This document shows, piece by piece, positions 21,721-32,401 of a DNA stretch of 64,000 nucleotides. A model generated the notes under the pieces. It worked only from the letters and a program-made list of their open reading frames with translations. It had not been told where the DNA came from and did not search any database. The position numbers were made by a program, and so were the translations under genes. The DNA lies in the NCBI RefSeq assembly GCF_030272615.1, contig NC_081409.1, positions 615,332,755-615,396,754 of the forward strand. The letters run 5' to 3'. How positions within the stretch are numbered: position 1 is the stretch's first letter; each line of letters opens with the position of its first letter. The DNA comes from Cryptomeria japonica (taxonomy: Eukaryota > Streptophyta > Pinopsida > Cupressales > Cupressaceae).

Positions 21721-22839
21721 CTGACATAGATTTTTCTGATTGCTTTGTATCTCACTGTCAATTGGGTATGTGTTCTGAAGCTGAGGCTGAGAAGATTCTA
21801 ACCTGAAATTTCCCATGTCTATGTCACAAAACCATACCATATTATTTGGGTCCATAGTCTCAACTATAGTATCAGCTCTAGATTCTCTTTCTAGTTTAAC
21901 CTCAATCCCATTCACTGAGATGGTTGCATAAGATAGATCTAACTGCACATTTCCCCCTACCACTGTTGTCCACTGTCTAGATAATAACATGCCATAAGTG
22001 GGTGGTAAATCTACTATAGTAACATAAAGTTTATATGTAGCCTCAAGAAAATCAACTAATTTGACCTAAAGGTCCTTTAGGATTCCTATGACTGGGATGG
22101 ATCTATTATCCATTGCATAAAATTTCCCATAATTATTATCAACCAACAACCCTAATTCCTTCATGACTCCTAGAGCCATAACATTAATAGCACCTCTGGA
22201 ATCAATCATACATTTTTTTACAAGTCTATTGTTGATTAATAATGTCAAATAAAAGGGATCCACCTGTGAGGGGCTCTTGGTTATGGTGTGTCCCAGATAT
22301 ACCTCTGGGATTTGCATGGCATATATATTAACCTCATTAACATGAGTATTTTTATTTTCGATTGTCCCTTTCCTTTCAACAATCTCAGATGTAGATGCAA
22401 CATTTGATATCAAAGATAATGCATTATCCCTATGTTCATCTATCATCATCATTTCAAGAAGGGGAACAGATAATTTTATCTGAGAAAGTGTTTGAATCAT
22501 ATCAAAAGTAGATGTTCTAGCAATACCCGAGATACAATCCTTGTGTGTCAACTCTCTTGGTTGCATTTCCTTTTCTGCAGTGACAGGTGGGATTGGTGGC
22601 TCTCCTGCAACAACGTCCTTTTTAGTATTCTTCCCTTTGGGGTGATTTTTGGGGACATAATGTTTCCCTGCTTGTGCTTTAGGCATTTTACTATTATCAT
22701 TATCACTATGTACAGTAGGCTAAGCTTTCAAATCTATCTTCTTTTCTTTCATATACAGTTCCCCTAGTTTTCCTAGGTTGGGTGCAACACCTTTAGATCT
22801 CATGTTGTAGTCACTCCTGACTTGGGCAATTGCAGTAGA
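21721..22839 (-). pseudogene. E3 gag C-terminus and aspartic protease
   Basis: From 22839 the frame continues the gag of 32397-34993 (AIAQVRSDYNMRSKGVAPNL). The ORF at 22066-22686 carries FYLTLLINNRLVKK then MIDSRGAINVM, a retropepsin site in which a Gly has become Arg. The next ORF (21628-21990) begins MLLSRQWTTVVGG, the second lobe of the protease, and runs into the aRNH. Confidence 0.78.
22835..22839. repeat. E4 target site duplication, left copy (gtaga)
   Basis: Matches gtagc at 32397-32401 at four of five bases. Joining the flanks here restores one gag frame of E3. Confidence 0.7.
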
Positions 22840-25800
22840 TAGCTCTGAAAATTCATTGCATAAAATTTTCAAATTTTGAGCTCAAAACATTGATTTTTCA
22901 GGTTTTACTTGTATCCTCTGTGAACGATCCAAGGTCTAGGGTTTAGGATTTGTCAAAATTTCTTATAGTTTGTGAAGTAAACCCTAGCAATGATATATTA
23001 TTTTGTTCCTTTTCCCACTTAAATCTAAGGGTACCCTTTCCATGAGCGGGGCCATCCTATTCCCTAAACATTAAGTGATGATCAACCGGTTTGTGAAATA
23101 ATGATTTCCATAGGTCATGCGCATAACATTCCTACTACCAGACTTCTTTTAAATATTTATCCCCATGCTTGTATATTCTTAAGTACGAAGAGTCCCAAGT
23201 ACTCTGACCATTTTCTAAAAACAAGACAAATCCAACGGTTAGCGCTTCCCTGTCAAAGATGCAAGGATTTTAATGACAATGGCATTGCGAGATTGTGATG
23301 CATGTTATCAGCGGAACCCGGTAGGGTTAGCAGTGTAACCAATCGAAAGCATTGTGTTACCGGTTTGTAGGTGGTAAAGGTTGATCTACTAACAATCCCA
23401 TAAACTTGCATGTGCTCAGAATGAGTGGGGATGTTTTATCCTAAGGTAAAAGGCACTTGACTTTTAAATCTTGAAAGAGTGAATGGGCAGTATGCAAAGC
23501 AGTAAAGATTGAACAGATCAGATGGCCATTGTATTCCCACGATGGAATTTGCAGGGAGATTATGGACCACAGCATCATGAGATGATGCCACATGTCCCAG
23601 GCTAATCAGGAAGACCTACGTACGGTGAGGTTGCTGATGGAGTTTGGTCGAAGGATGATATGACACTGTTCAGTCAGGATTTTGTGGGTCCATGGATACA
23701 GATGGAAAGTCAAAGTGCTAAGTCGGCAAATAATGACAGTTAGATTTGCAATGCTGGGTGAGATCTGTGGTTGAGTTTCAAAATAAGAAGTTAAGAGGGA
23801 TTTTGAAGGCACCGGTTGCAGCCCATGGGAAAAGGCAGAATGAATGGGATTCAGACTTGTCAATTCAATATTGATTAAACAGTCAAAGATGATAACCCAA
23901 AGATGTGAAAGGATTTGGATAAGCTTCCAGTTCAAGTATAATGGATCACGAGTTCTCTAATGAATTCAGAGATTTTTCTATGGGTAGAGATCCTAAAGCA
24001 GAACAATGTACACCCATGGAGGAATAAAATCAGTTTAAAATCACTCGCATCAGATGGAACTTGACATAAGAATGAAGTATATGTGATATGCATGAATTCT
24101 AGTGTCCATAACTAGCAGAGTAAATTGAGAACACCAGACTGATGATGTTTCAAGAACATGCACTACTTGATGAAGTATTGTTCAACTATAAATATAGCAA
24201 GGTGGTGATCAAATTGGTAGAAGAGTATGAAGCCTTTTCATTTTCTAAATGCAATTTTTCCTTCTCCAGAGGAAATGGTGTTTGAGCAAGCTTGTAGATG
24301 GAGTTGTAATATACTTTGTGATACTAGATGGATTTTTCCTCTCATGTGTATGTCTATTTCCATAGGGGATGTGAAAGTGGAGGATTGCCAAAGGGGGCAT
24401 GAAAGCATTTTCTTATGAAGAAAGGCCATGCATGGCACAACCTTTGTGTCTACCAATTCACTAGGTGACAGGGGGTTCTGAGAGAGCCCGCAGAGGAATG
24501 AAAAAGGAACATGTCTGGGTAGGGAGCAGTAGCAATCCATCCATGTAGCTGCATGGAAGCTACAACCCCTCCCTATCATATTATGTTTACCCTCTAACTC
24601 CCCCTCCCACTGCCTCTAATCCTGGGCATGAAGGTTGAAGCTCTTCCTCTAGTTTAGAGGCAACTTTTCTTCTTTCTCGGACCCTGTTTTCTTTCCTCGG
24701 AAGGGAAACACTCAATAGGACAAAAGTGCAACATCTCACACTCCATCCAAAGGTGTTAGGGAGATAACGACATGGCTCAAATAGTTTTTCCCCTACCAAT
24801 TTTCATTTAAGAACGATGATACACAGGTGCCAGCGCATGGACATGTCAACAATTTTGTAACAAAATTGTGTGTAGCCTCTAAGGCTTGGTTCTGTTGACA
24901 AGTGTCTTTTGGCCTAAAGCTTGTTGCTCCCTTACTTTCTATACAAGGGAATTCAAGGCCATTAGTTAGGGTTCTGAATTTTCTGAGAAGGATCTCTATA
25001 AAATAGATCTTTTCTACGGGGTTAGGTTCCAGGTAGTTCTGGAGAGTCATAGGAAATAACAAGGACTGTAATGTTATTTTGCAGAGCATAAAATCAATAG
25101 AACAATAGCAAATTATCTTTTTCAAGTGGGTTATTCTATATTTGAATTTTTTGGCTATCATCTGATAAAAGATAGCTTATTATGTTAATGCAAATATATT
25201 TTTTCTAATCTTTACTCTCCTATGTGCAATTTTATCATCTTTTAAGCAAATGGGATCAATGGTTTCATTTGTTTGTTGCATTGTTATGATGTATGTATTC
25301 TTCCATTCAATTCTTTAGTCCAAGGGGTTAATTAAAATGCTTGAATGATATTATAGAGAAAATAAGGCTTGCCATAGGATTTGACAAGCAATTCAGGTGA
25401 AGGATTGTAAGCAGAACAATATTGTAAGGAAGTATTGTTTTAGGCTAGACTAGTTGTTAGACGAATTTTAACCAGATTTTTTGTAACACTTTTCATAGAC
25501 TCTGTAACCCAAATGAATAAGGCACTAGTATTTGCTAGAAAATGTCATTAGGTTTTCAGTTTCCGGTTTATCTTCTTTATGATTTCTCATGATGAATCTT
25601 ATAAATATCAGAATATCATTTGTTAAGTTTTATGTATTTTCTGACAATCGTCCCACCCTCTCTCATACTCCAACTTATGGTTGAGGATCACTGAAGGATT
25701 TTCCATCCTTGAAAATTCTCCCTTTCTATTGAGTCTTTTCATGAGAAAATTTGCTCTATTTTCAGTAAAGTTCCTGAATATCGTTGCAAAGAGAAGGATA

Positions 25801-25993
25801 TCTTACTAAAGGGATCACCCTCCCTGGTTCTGCAGAGCCTAAAGTGCAAAAGGACTTTTTGCCCTTGTTATTGTTGGTCCAAGCGTGACAAATATTGATA
25901 GTTGGAGGTGGCTCTCCATAGATATTTGGAGTAAATCAGCTTGGTCTCTACCCTGTAGCAGTGTAAACTCATCATCCATTTTGGGAACCAACA
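22840..25993 (+). repeat. E4 5' LTR
   Basis: Begins tagctctgaaaattc and ends gggaaccaaca. The start is TA rather than TG. The boundary is set by where similarity to the second LTR begins and by frame continuity of the interrupted E3 gag. Confidence 0.82.
24993..25006 (+). promoter_or_regulatory. Putative E4 LTR TATA box
   Basis: ctctataaaataga about 1 kb before the LTR end; the same string is kept at 31397-31410 in the 3' LTR. Conservation between two diverged LTRs and the GAAGGATCT context support a promoter, but no start site is known. Confidence 0.5.
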
Positions 25994-25998
25994 AAAAT

Positions 25999-26016
25999 TG
26001 GCGACTCTACTGGGGA
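25999..26016 (+). other. E4 primer binding site, tRNA-Arg-like
   Basis: TGGCGACTCTACTGGGGA lies five bases after the LTR. It resembles the Ogre-type PBS. The core tggcgactct recurs at about 26238 and 26445 in the leader. Confidence 0.75.
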
Positions 26017-26766
26017 ATGATATGAATTGTAAATAATCTCTGGTTAGGAAAGATTTACCAAATATATAGTGGAGATTTTTCCCACAGAGTGAAAAATGTT
26101 TTTAATCTTTCCCTTGTTGGTTTGAGTCAATTCTCATAAAATTCACTGAGAAATCTATTGTAGTTCTTTTTCTACAAAGAGTTTGGTCCAGATCTATTTG
26201 TTTTTCAAGATTATATGTAATACCTCACAGTTGTGAATGGCGACTCTGAAACTTTGAGATCTATGCACCAGGGTGTGTCTTCTTGAAGAAGAACCAAGAA
26301 ATTTGCAGGAAAGATGAAGTAGATTTTAGCTTTGATGATGAAGTACCCTAACAAGTTGAGGATATAATTAGTAATGTTGTGTCAAAATAAATCTGACCTA
26401 TGGAGAAATTCCAGTTGTTTGAGTGTTTGTCCTTTGCAAAAAGGTGGCGACTCTATCAAAAGATCAATGTTAAATATTTGAAGGATTGAAAGTTGATTTT
26501 GCAAGTTCCAGGTTAAAGAAGGCAACAACAGCTTCAACATTCCCAGGTATTTAGATTTTCCTGAGTCAAGTGTATTTTCATGGAAATTGTAAAAAAAAAA
26601 TGTTCCCTAAAGAGTGAAAGAATCACTAAGGAAGGGAATGGTAGTGAATATTTTGCATGCTCCTATGATTTAGTTTCCATTTTTTGTATAAGATTAGATG
26701 GAGTATATTTTGGGATTTATAATGTAATAGTTTAAAGTTTTATGGAAAAGGGAAAGAAATAGGGAA
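26017..26766 (+). other. E4 untranslated leader
   Basis: 750 bases without an ORF. Two further TGGCGACTCT copies (26238, 26445) suggest repeated PBS-like segments. Confidence 0.55.
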
Positions 26767-27531
26767 ATGAATGAAAATACGTATCATGTACCTGTGTTTC
26801 CCTGTGAAATATCAAATACAAATGTGCAACCTATGTCGAGTCATCATAAAGATTTCTTTAGGGAAAGATATAAGCCATTGAATTTTGATGGTATCCAAGG
26901 TTTCCCAAATCTTGTTCCTTCTGGGGTTAGGGAACAATTACCAGGATTCAATGGGAAAAGGTCAAAATCAGCATGACAACATTTGCAATTTTCTGAGTTG
27001 ATGGAAGATTTTGGAATAAATCAAGATGATGTTTTCATGAAGTTGTTTGTTCAGTCTTTGAAGGAAAATGTCAGAGACTAGCTCTCCTACATGCCAGTAT
27101 TCTCTATTTCATCGTGGGATGAGTTGAAGGTGGCATTGATGGAACAGTTTGGTGAAAGAATTAATCCAAGATCAGTTATGAAAACATTCATGGACATTCA
27201 GAAAAAAGAAGATGAGTTAGTACCTGCTTTTAATCTTAGGTTTGCTAGGGCATTGGATGACATTCCTAGTAGTTATAGACCAAATGATGTAGTATGCTTA
27301 GTTGTTTATTTGGCTATATTTGAAGAGGAAGAGAGTTATTTGCTAAGAGATAAGGATCCTAAAACCTTACATCAAGCTTATAGGATAGCAATGGATATTG
27401 AGAAAAACTTGAAGTATGGAATCCCCAAGGGTTACCTATCTGCAAGGGTATGCTATCCCATAATATTAGAAGTTATAGAAAGGCATCAATCAGAAGATAA
27501 AAATCTGTATCGACCTTTATATCCCTACTGA
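26767..27531 (+). pseudogene. gag: E4 gag
   Basis: One frame from ATG 26767 to TGA 27529-27531 with TGA at 26974 and TAG at 27079. Capsid-type features: LPGFNGKRSKSA, DDVFMKLFVQSL, ISSWDELKVALMEQFGE, FNLRFARALDDIP, LHQAYRIAMDIEKNL. It is alignable by eye with the capsid of E3 (LPKFSG, DVFMKMFM, FNNRFIKLLNKIP). About 255 residues and no zinc knuckle, so only a capsid-type module is present. Confidence 0.8.
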
Positions 27532-27559
27532 TCACATTAGCCCTGTTGTTGATTATGAT

Positions 27560-28937
27560 TTGAACAAAAGTATGAGTAAAGAGAACTTGTCCCAAACAGT
27601 GGTTATTCCTCATGTTGGTGAAGAAGAGGCTAATGAGAAAGTATCTGACATATTAGATGTAGAGATGGATATGGTGTCAGTCACTTTACTGAAAGATAGC
27701 AACAGTGATTTCTCCAAGAAGAATACCTCATGGGAAATTGGTTTGCAGTCTTGTATTTCAAATAGATTTGACAGTGAGTGTGAAGAATTGGAAAGTTTTA
27801 TGTCTGAAATGGATGTAAGTCTGCATGATTTTGATGATATGAATTCAACCTCCCAGGAAATAGTTGTATATGACAATGAAAACTCAAATAATGAGATACC
27901 ATCAGTTTTACTTGATGGGATCAGTGAGATAGACAATTGTGTGGTATGTGTAAATAATGAGGAAGTCATATTAAACTAGTCTAGGGATCAACCCTATAAT
28001 GAACTGATTTTATGCAAAGAGTTAACTTCTATTGAAGAATGGGAGTTTGAAGAAGATGAAAAAGATTATACTAAAAGCAGTTGTCTTGATCTTCCAAGGG
28101 ATTTCTATGAAATGGACCTAGAAACATTTATGACTAGTAAATGTGAGGATGATTTCCTCTTTGATGGTATAAATACCATCATTGAATATGAGAGTGTGGA
28201 GTTTGTTGATATTAACCAAGGTTCTGAAATAAATGAAGGAGATTGTTGTCTTGTTGCTCCACATGACATTTTGAAGGCAAAATTAGAATGTTTTATGTTA
28301 CATGAAGATACCATTGTTGAAAGGGTAAATGATGATGTCTTTTCATCATGCAATAATCTGAATGTACACAAAGTTGATCAAGACACACTGGCCACAACAA
28401 TTAAAAAAGGAAGTGAATTAGAATGGTTTTTTAGGTATTGATTGTTCTGGTATGGATGTTTATAAAATTGTTACTATATTGGATGAGCCAGCATATGAGA
28501 GATTTCCTTTTGACCTTTGCAATAAGTTTGCACCATGTTTACAAAAATGTTTTAATAATAAGCATGATATAAGGGTGCAAGGAGATGAAGCAAGCGATTT
28601 CTATGATGGCAGTTGCATAAGAGAGTATGAAGTTTTTAACTTCTCTTTTCAGCTTATTGAGATAGACATGAGACCTGTTGAATGTTCTTACCAACTGATC
28701 TCCATTTTGTATAGCGAGTTTGGATTATGTATATGTCATGCAAAGCTAGATGGCAATGTTCAAGTGAATGGACATTGCACTCAAATACAGGTTTTTTATA
28801 ACATGTTGAGGAAGAAAAAACATAGTTATGATATCTATAGATTGTTCAAAATGCAATGTGATCATAACTATATTTTTGACAAGGGAAAATATTGGTTGAC
28901 ATTGGTAGATGGCATTGGGCCATCATATGTGGTTTGA
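27560..28937 (+). pseudogene. E4 second ORF, unknown function
   Basis: Frame from ATG 27560 with one TAG at 27977-27979, then open to about 28425. A single-base indel in a T run at 28425-28434 shifts it to the frame that continues to TGA 28935-28937, about 455 residues in all. The first half is acidic and Ser/Asn-rich (EELESFMSEMDVSLHDFDDM). The second half has several Cys and aromatic residues (FDLCNKFAPCLQKC; FGLCICHAKLDGNVQVNGHC). It is not pol, not a zinc knuckle by spacing, and I do not recognise it. The position is where pol would be in an autonomous relative. Confidence 0.65.
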
Positions 28938-29237
28938 TCTTGTAGGCCAAAAATAATTTGGGGTGGAGTAAGTTTTTTTTACTCAATGCCCAATAGAATT
29001 ATAAATAAATCCCCTCTTAAATTGCATGTTTATGGATGAGGTTCTACTTTTCTTAAAGTAGTTGTTATCCATGAGCATTAGCTAGGTTTCCTTTGGTAAT
29101 GTAGTTTCCTTTCTGTTGAGGTTACCCTATCCAGGTAATTTCTTTTTGGTATGCCCTACAGTTGGTCTGCTTCACTCAAAGATTTTGGTCTCTCACTGCA
29201 TTCTTGTGAAATGAGTGTCCCCAACTAGAGCCACTGC
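28938..29237 (+). other. E4 3' untranslated region with purine tract
   Basis: A purine-rich run, atttggggtggagtaag, at about 28957-28974 looks like a PPT. It lies about 265 bases before the LTR similarity begins, which is unusually far. Nothing else is recognised. Confidence 0.45.
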
Positions 29238-32200
29238 TAGCTCTAAAAATTAATTGCATGAAATTTTCAAATTTTGAGCTCAAAACATTGATTTTCAAGT
29301 TTTACTTGTATCCTCTGTGAATGATCCAAGGTCTAGGGTTTAGGGTTTATCAAAAATTCTTACATTTTGTGAAAGAAACCCTAGCAAAGATATATTTTGT
29401 TGTTCCTTTTTCCCACTTAAAGCCAAGGGTACCCTTTCCATGAGTGGGGCCATCCTATTCCCTAAACGTTAATTGATCATCAACCGGTTTGTGAAATAAT
29501 GATTTCCCTAGGTCATGCGCATAACATTCCTACTACCGGTCTCCTTTTAAATATTTATGCTTGTGCTTGTATTTTCTTAAGTTCGAAGAGTCCCAATTAC
29601 TCTGACTGTTTTCTAAAGAAAGGATGGCTCCAATGGTTAGCACTTCCCCGTGATCAAAGATGTGAGGATTTTAATGACTGTGGCATCGCAAGATTGTGTC
29701 GCATGTTATCGACGAAAACCGACAGGGTTAGCAGTGTGACAAGTCGAAAGCATTGTGTTACCTATTTGCAGGTGGTAAAGGTCTATTTACTAATAGTCCC
29801 ATCAACTTGCATGTGCTTAGAATGAACGGGGATGTTTTATCCTGAGGTAAAAGGTGCTTGACTTTTAAATCCTGGAAGAGTTAACGGGCAGTATGCAAAG
29901 CGGTAAAGATTGAACAGATCAAACGGCCCTCGTATTCCCGCAATGGAATTTTGAGGGAGATTACAGACCGTGGAATCACGAGATGATGTCATGTGTCCCA
30001 GGCTGATCAGGAAGACCTATAATGAGGTCACTGATAGAGTGTGGTCGAAGTATGATATGGTACTGTTGAGTCAGGATTTTGTGGGTCCATGGATACAAAT
30101 GGAAAGTCAAAGTGATATGTCGGCAAATAATGACTGTTAAATTTTCCAAGCTGGGTGAGATCTGCAGTTGAGTTTCAAATGAGAAGTTAGGAGGGATTTT
30201 GAAGGCACCTGTCACAGCCTGTAGGAAAAGGTAGAATGAATGGGATTCAGACATGTCAATTCAGGATTGATTAGACAATCAAAGATGATATCCCGGAGAT
30301 GTGAAAGGATTTGGATAAGCTTCCAGTTCAAGTGTGATGGATCACGAGTTCTTTGATGAATTCAGAGATTTGTCTATTGGCAGAGATCCTAAAGTAGAAG
30401 AATGTACACCCATGGAGGAATAAAATCAGGATAAAATCACTCACATCAGATGGACCTTGACAAAAGAATGCAGTAGATATGATATGCATGAATTCTAGTG
30501 TCCATAGCTAGCAAAGTAAATTGAGAACACCGGAGTGATGATGTTTAAAGAACAGACACTACTTGATGAAGTATTGTTCAATTATAAATACAACAAGGTG
30601 GTGATCAAATTGGTAGAAGAGTATGAAGCCTTTTCATTTTCTAAATGTAGTTTTTCCTTCTGCAGAGGAATGATGTTTGAGCGAGCTTGTAGATGGAGTT
30701 TCAATATACTTTGTGATACCGGATGGATTTTTTCTCTCATGTGTGAGTATGTCTATTGCCATAGGGGATGTGAAAGTGGGGAGGATTGCTAGAGGGGGCA
30801 TGAAATCCTTTTCTTATGAAGAAAGGCCACGCATGGCACAGCCTCTATGTCTACTCAGTCACTGGGTGGTACGGGGTTCTGAGAGAGAACCCGCAGAGGA
30901 ATGAAAAAGGAACATGTCTGGGTAGGGAGCGACATCAATCCACCCATGTAGCTACATGGAAGTTGTGACCCCTACCCAATATATTATGTTTACCCTCTAA
31001 CTCCCCGTCCCACTGCCTCTGATCCTGGGCATGAAGGTTGAAGCTCTTCCTCTAGTTTAGAGGAGACTTTTCCTCTTGCTAGGACCCTGTTTCCTTTCCT
31101 CAGAAGGGAAACACTCAATAGGACAAAAGCGCAACATCTCACACTCCATCCGAAGGTTTCACGGCAATAACAACATGGCTCAAATGGTTTTTCCCCTACT
31201 AATTTTTAGTTAAGAACAATGATTCACAGGTGCCAACGCATGGACATGTCAACAATTTTGTAACAGAATTGTGTGCAGCCTCTAAGGCTCGGTTCTGTTG
31301 ACAAGTGTCTTTTGGCCTAAAGCTTGTTGCTCCCTTACTTTCTATAAAATGGAATTCAAGGCTATTAGTTAGGGTTCTAAATTTTCTGAGAAGGATCTCT
31401 ATAAAATAGATCTTTTCTGCAGGGTTAGGTTCCAGGTAGTTCTAGAGAGTCATAGGAAATAACAAGGGTTGTAATAGTATTTTGCAGAGCATAAAAGTAA
31501 TAGAACAGTTGCAAGTTCTCTTTTTCAAGTGGGTTATTCTGTATTTGAATTTTTTGGCTATCATCTGATAAAAGATGGCTTATGAGGTTAATGCAAATAT
31601 ATTTTTCCTAATCTTTACTCTCATGTGTGTGATTTTATCTTCTTTTAAGAAAATGGGATCAAGGGTTTCATTTATTTGTTGCATTGTTATGATGTATGTA
31701 TTCTTCCATTCAATACTTTACTCCAAGGGGTTAATTAAAACACTTGAATGAGATTACAACAAAAATAAGGCTTGCCATAGGATTTTATAAGTAGTTCAGG
31801 TGAAGGATTGTAAGCAGAACAATATTATAAGATAGTATTGTTTTAGGCAAGACAAGCTGTTAGACGAATTTTTATCAGATTTTTAGTAAAAATTTTCATA
31901 GACTTTGTAACCCAATTGAATAAGGCATTGGTATTTGCTAGCAAATGTCATTAGGTTTTCAGTTTTTGATTTATCTTCTTTATGATTTCTCAGAATGAAT
32001 CTTATAAATATCAGAATATCATTTGTTAAGTTTTATGTATTTTATGGTGGTCATCCCACCCTCTCTCATAATCTAGCTTAAGGTTGAGGATCACTGAAGG
32101 ATTTGTCATCCTTGATCATTCTCCCTTTCTATTGAGTCTTTTCATGAGAAAATTTGCTTTATTTTCAGTAAAGTTCTTGAATATCATTGCAAAGAGAAGG

Positions 32201-32396
32201 ATATCTTACTAAAGGGATCACCCTCCCTGGTTCTGCAGAGCCTAAAGTGCAGAAGAACTTTTTGTCCTTGTTATTGTTGGTTCAAGCCTGACACATATTG
32301 ATAGTTGGAGGTGGCTCTCCATATAAATATGGAGGAAATCATATTGGTCTATGTCCTATAGCAGTGTAAACCCATTGTCCATTTTGAGAACCAACG
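29238..32396 (+). repeat. E4 3' LTR
   Basis: Repeats 22840-25993 along its whole length with scattered substitutions and small indels. The last base is G where the 5' LTR has A. TATA-like box at 31397-31410. Confidence 0.85.
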
Positions 32397-32401
32397 GTAG
32401 C
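32397..32401. repeat. E4 target site duplication, right copy (gtagc)
   Basis: One mismatch to the left copy. Confidence 0.68.

Larger units (their letters stand above)
22840..32396 (+). mobile_element. E4: non-autonomous gypsy-type element (gag plus unknown ORF, no pol)
   Basis: 9.6 kb with 3.15-kb LTRs, tRNA-Arg-like PBS, a gag and one further ORF. No protease, RT, RNase H or integrase motif is present between 26000 and 29237. The first 290 bp of the LTRs differ at about 8%, so it is older than E1 and E6. It is inserted in gag of E3. It shares the PBS and LTR terminus with E3 and has a related capsid, so E3-like elements are plausible helpers (inference). Confidence 0.85.

Noticed and set aside
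23101-25161. ORFs of 65-122 residues within 22840-25993, some with partners in 29499-30904
   Set aside because: They fall in the E4 LTRs, are not conserved as frames between the two LTRs, and have no recognisable domain.
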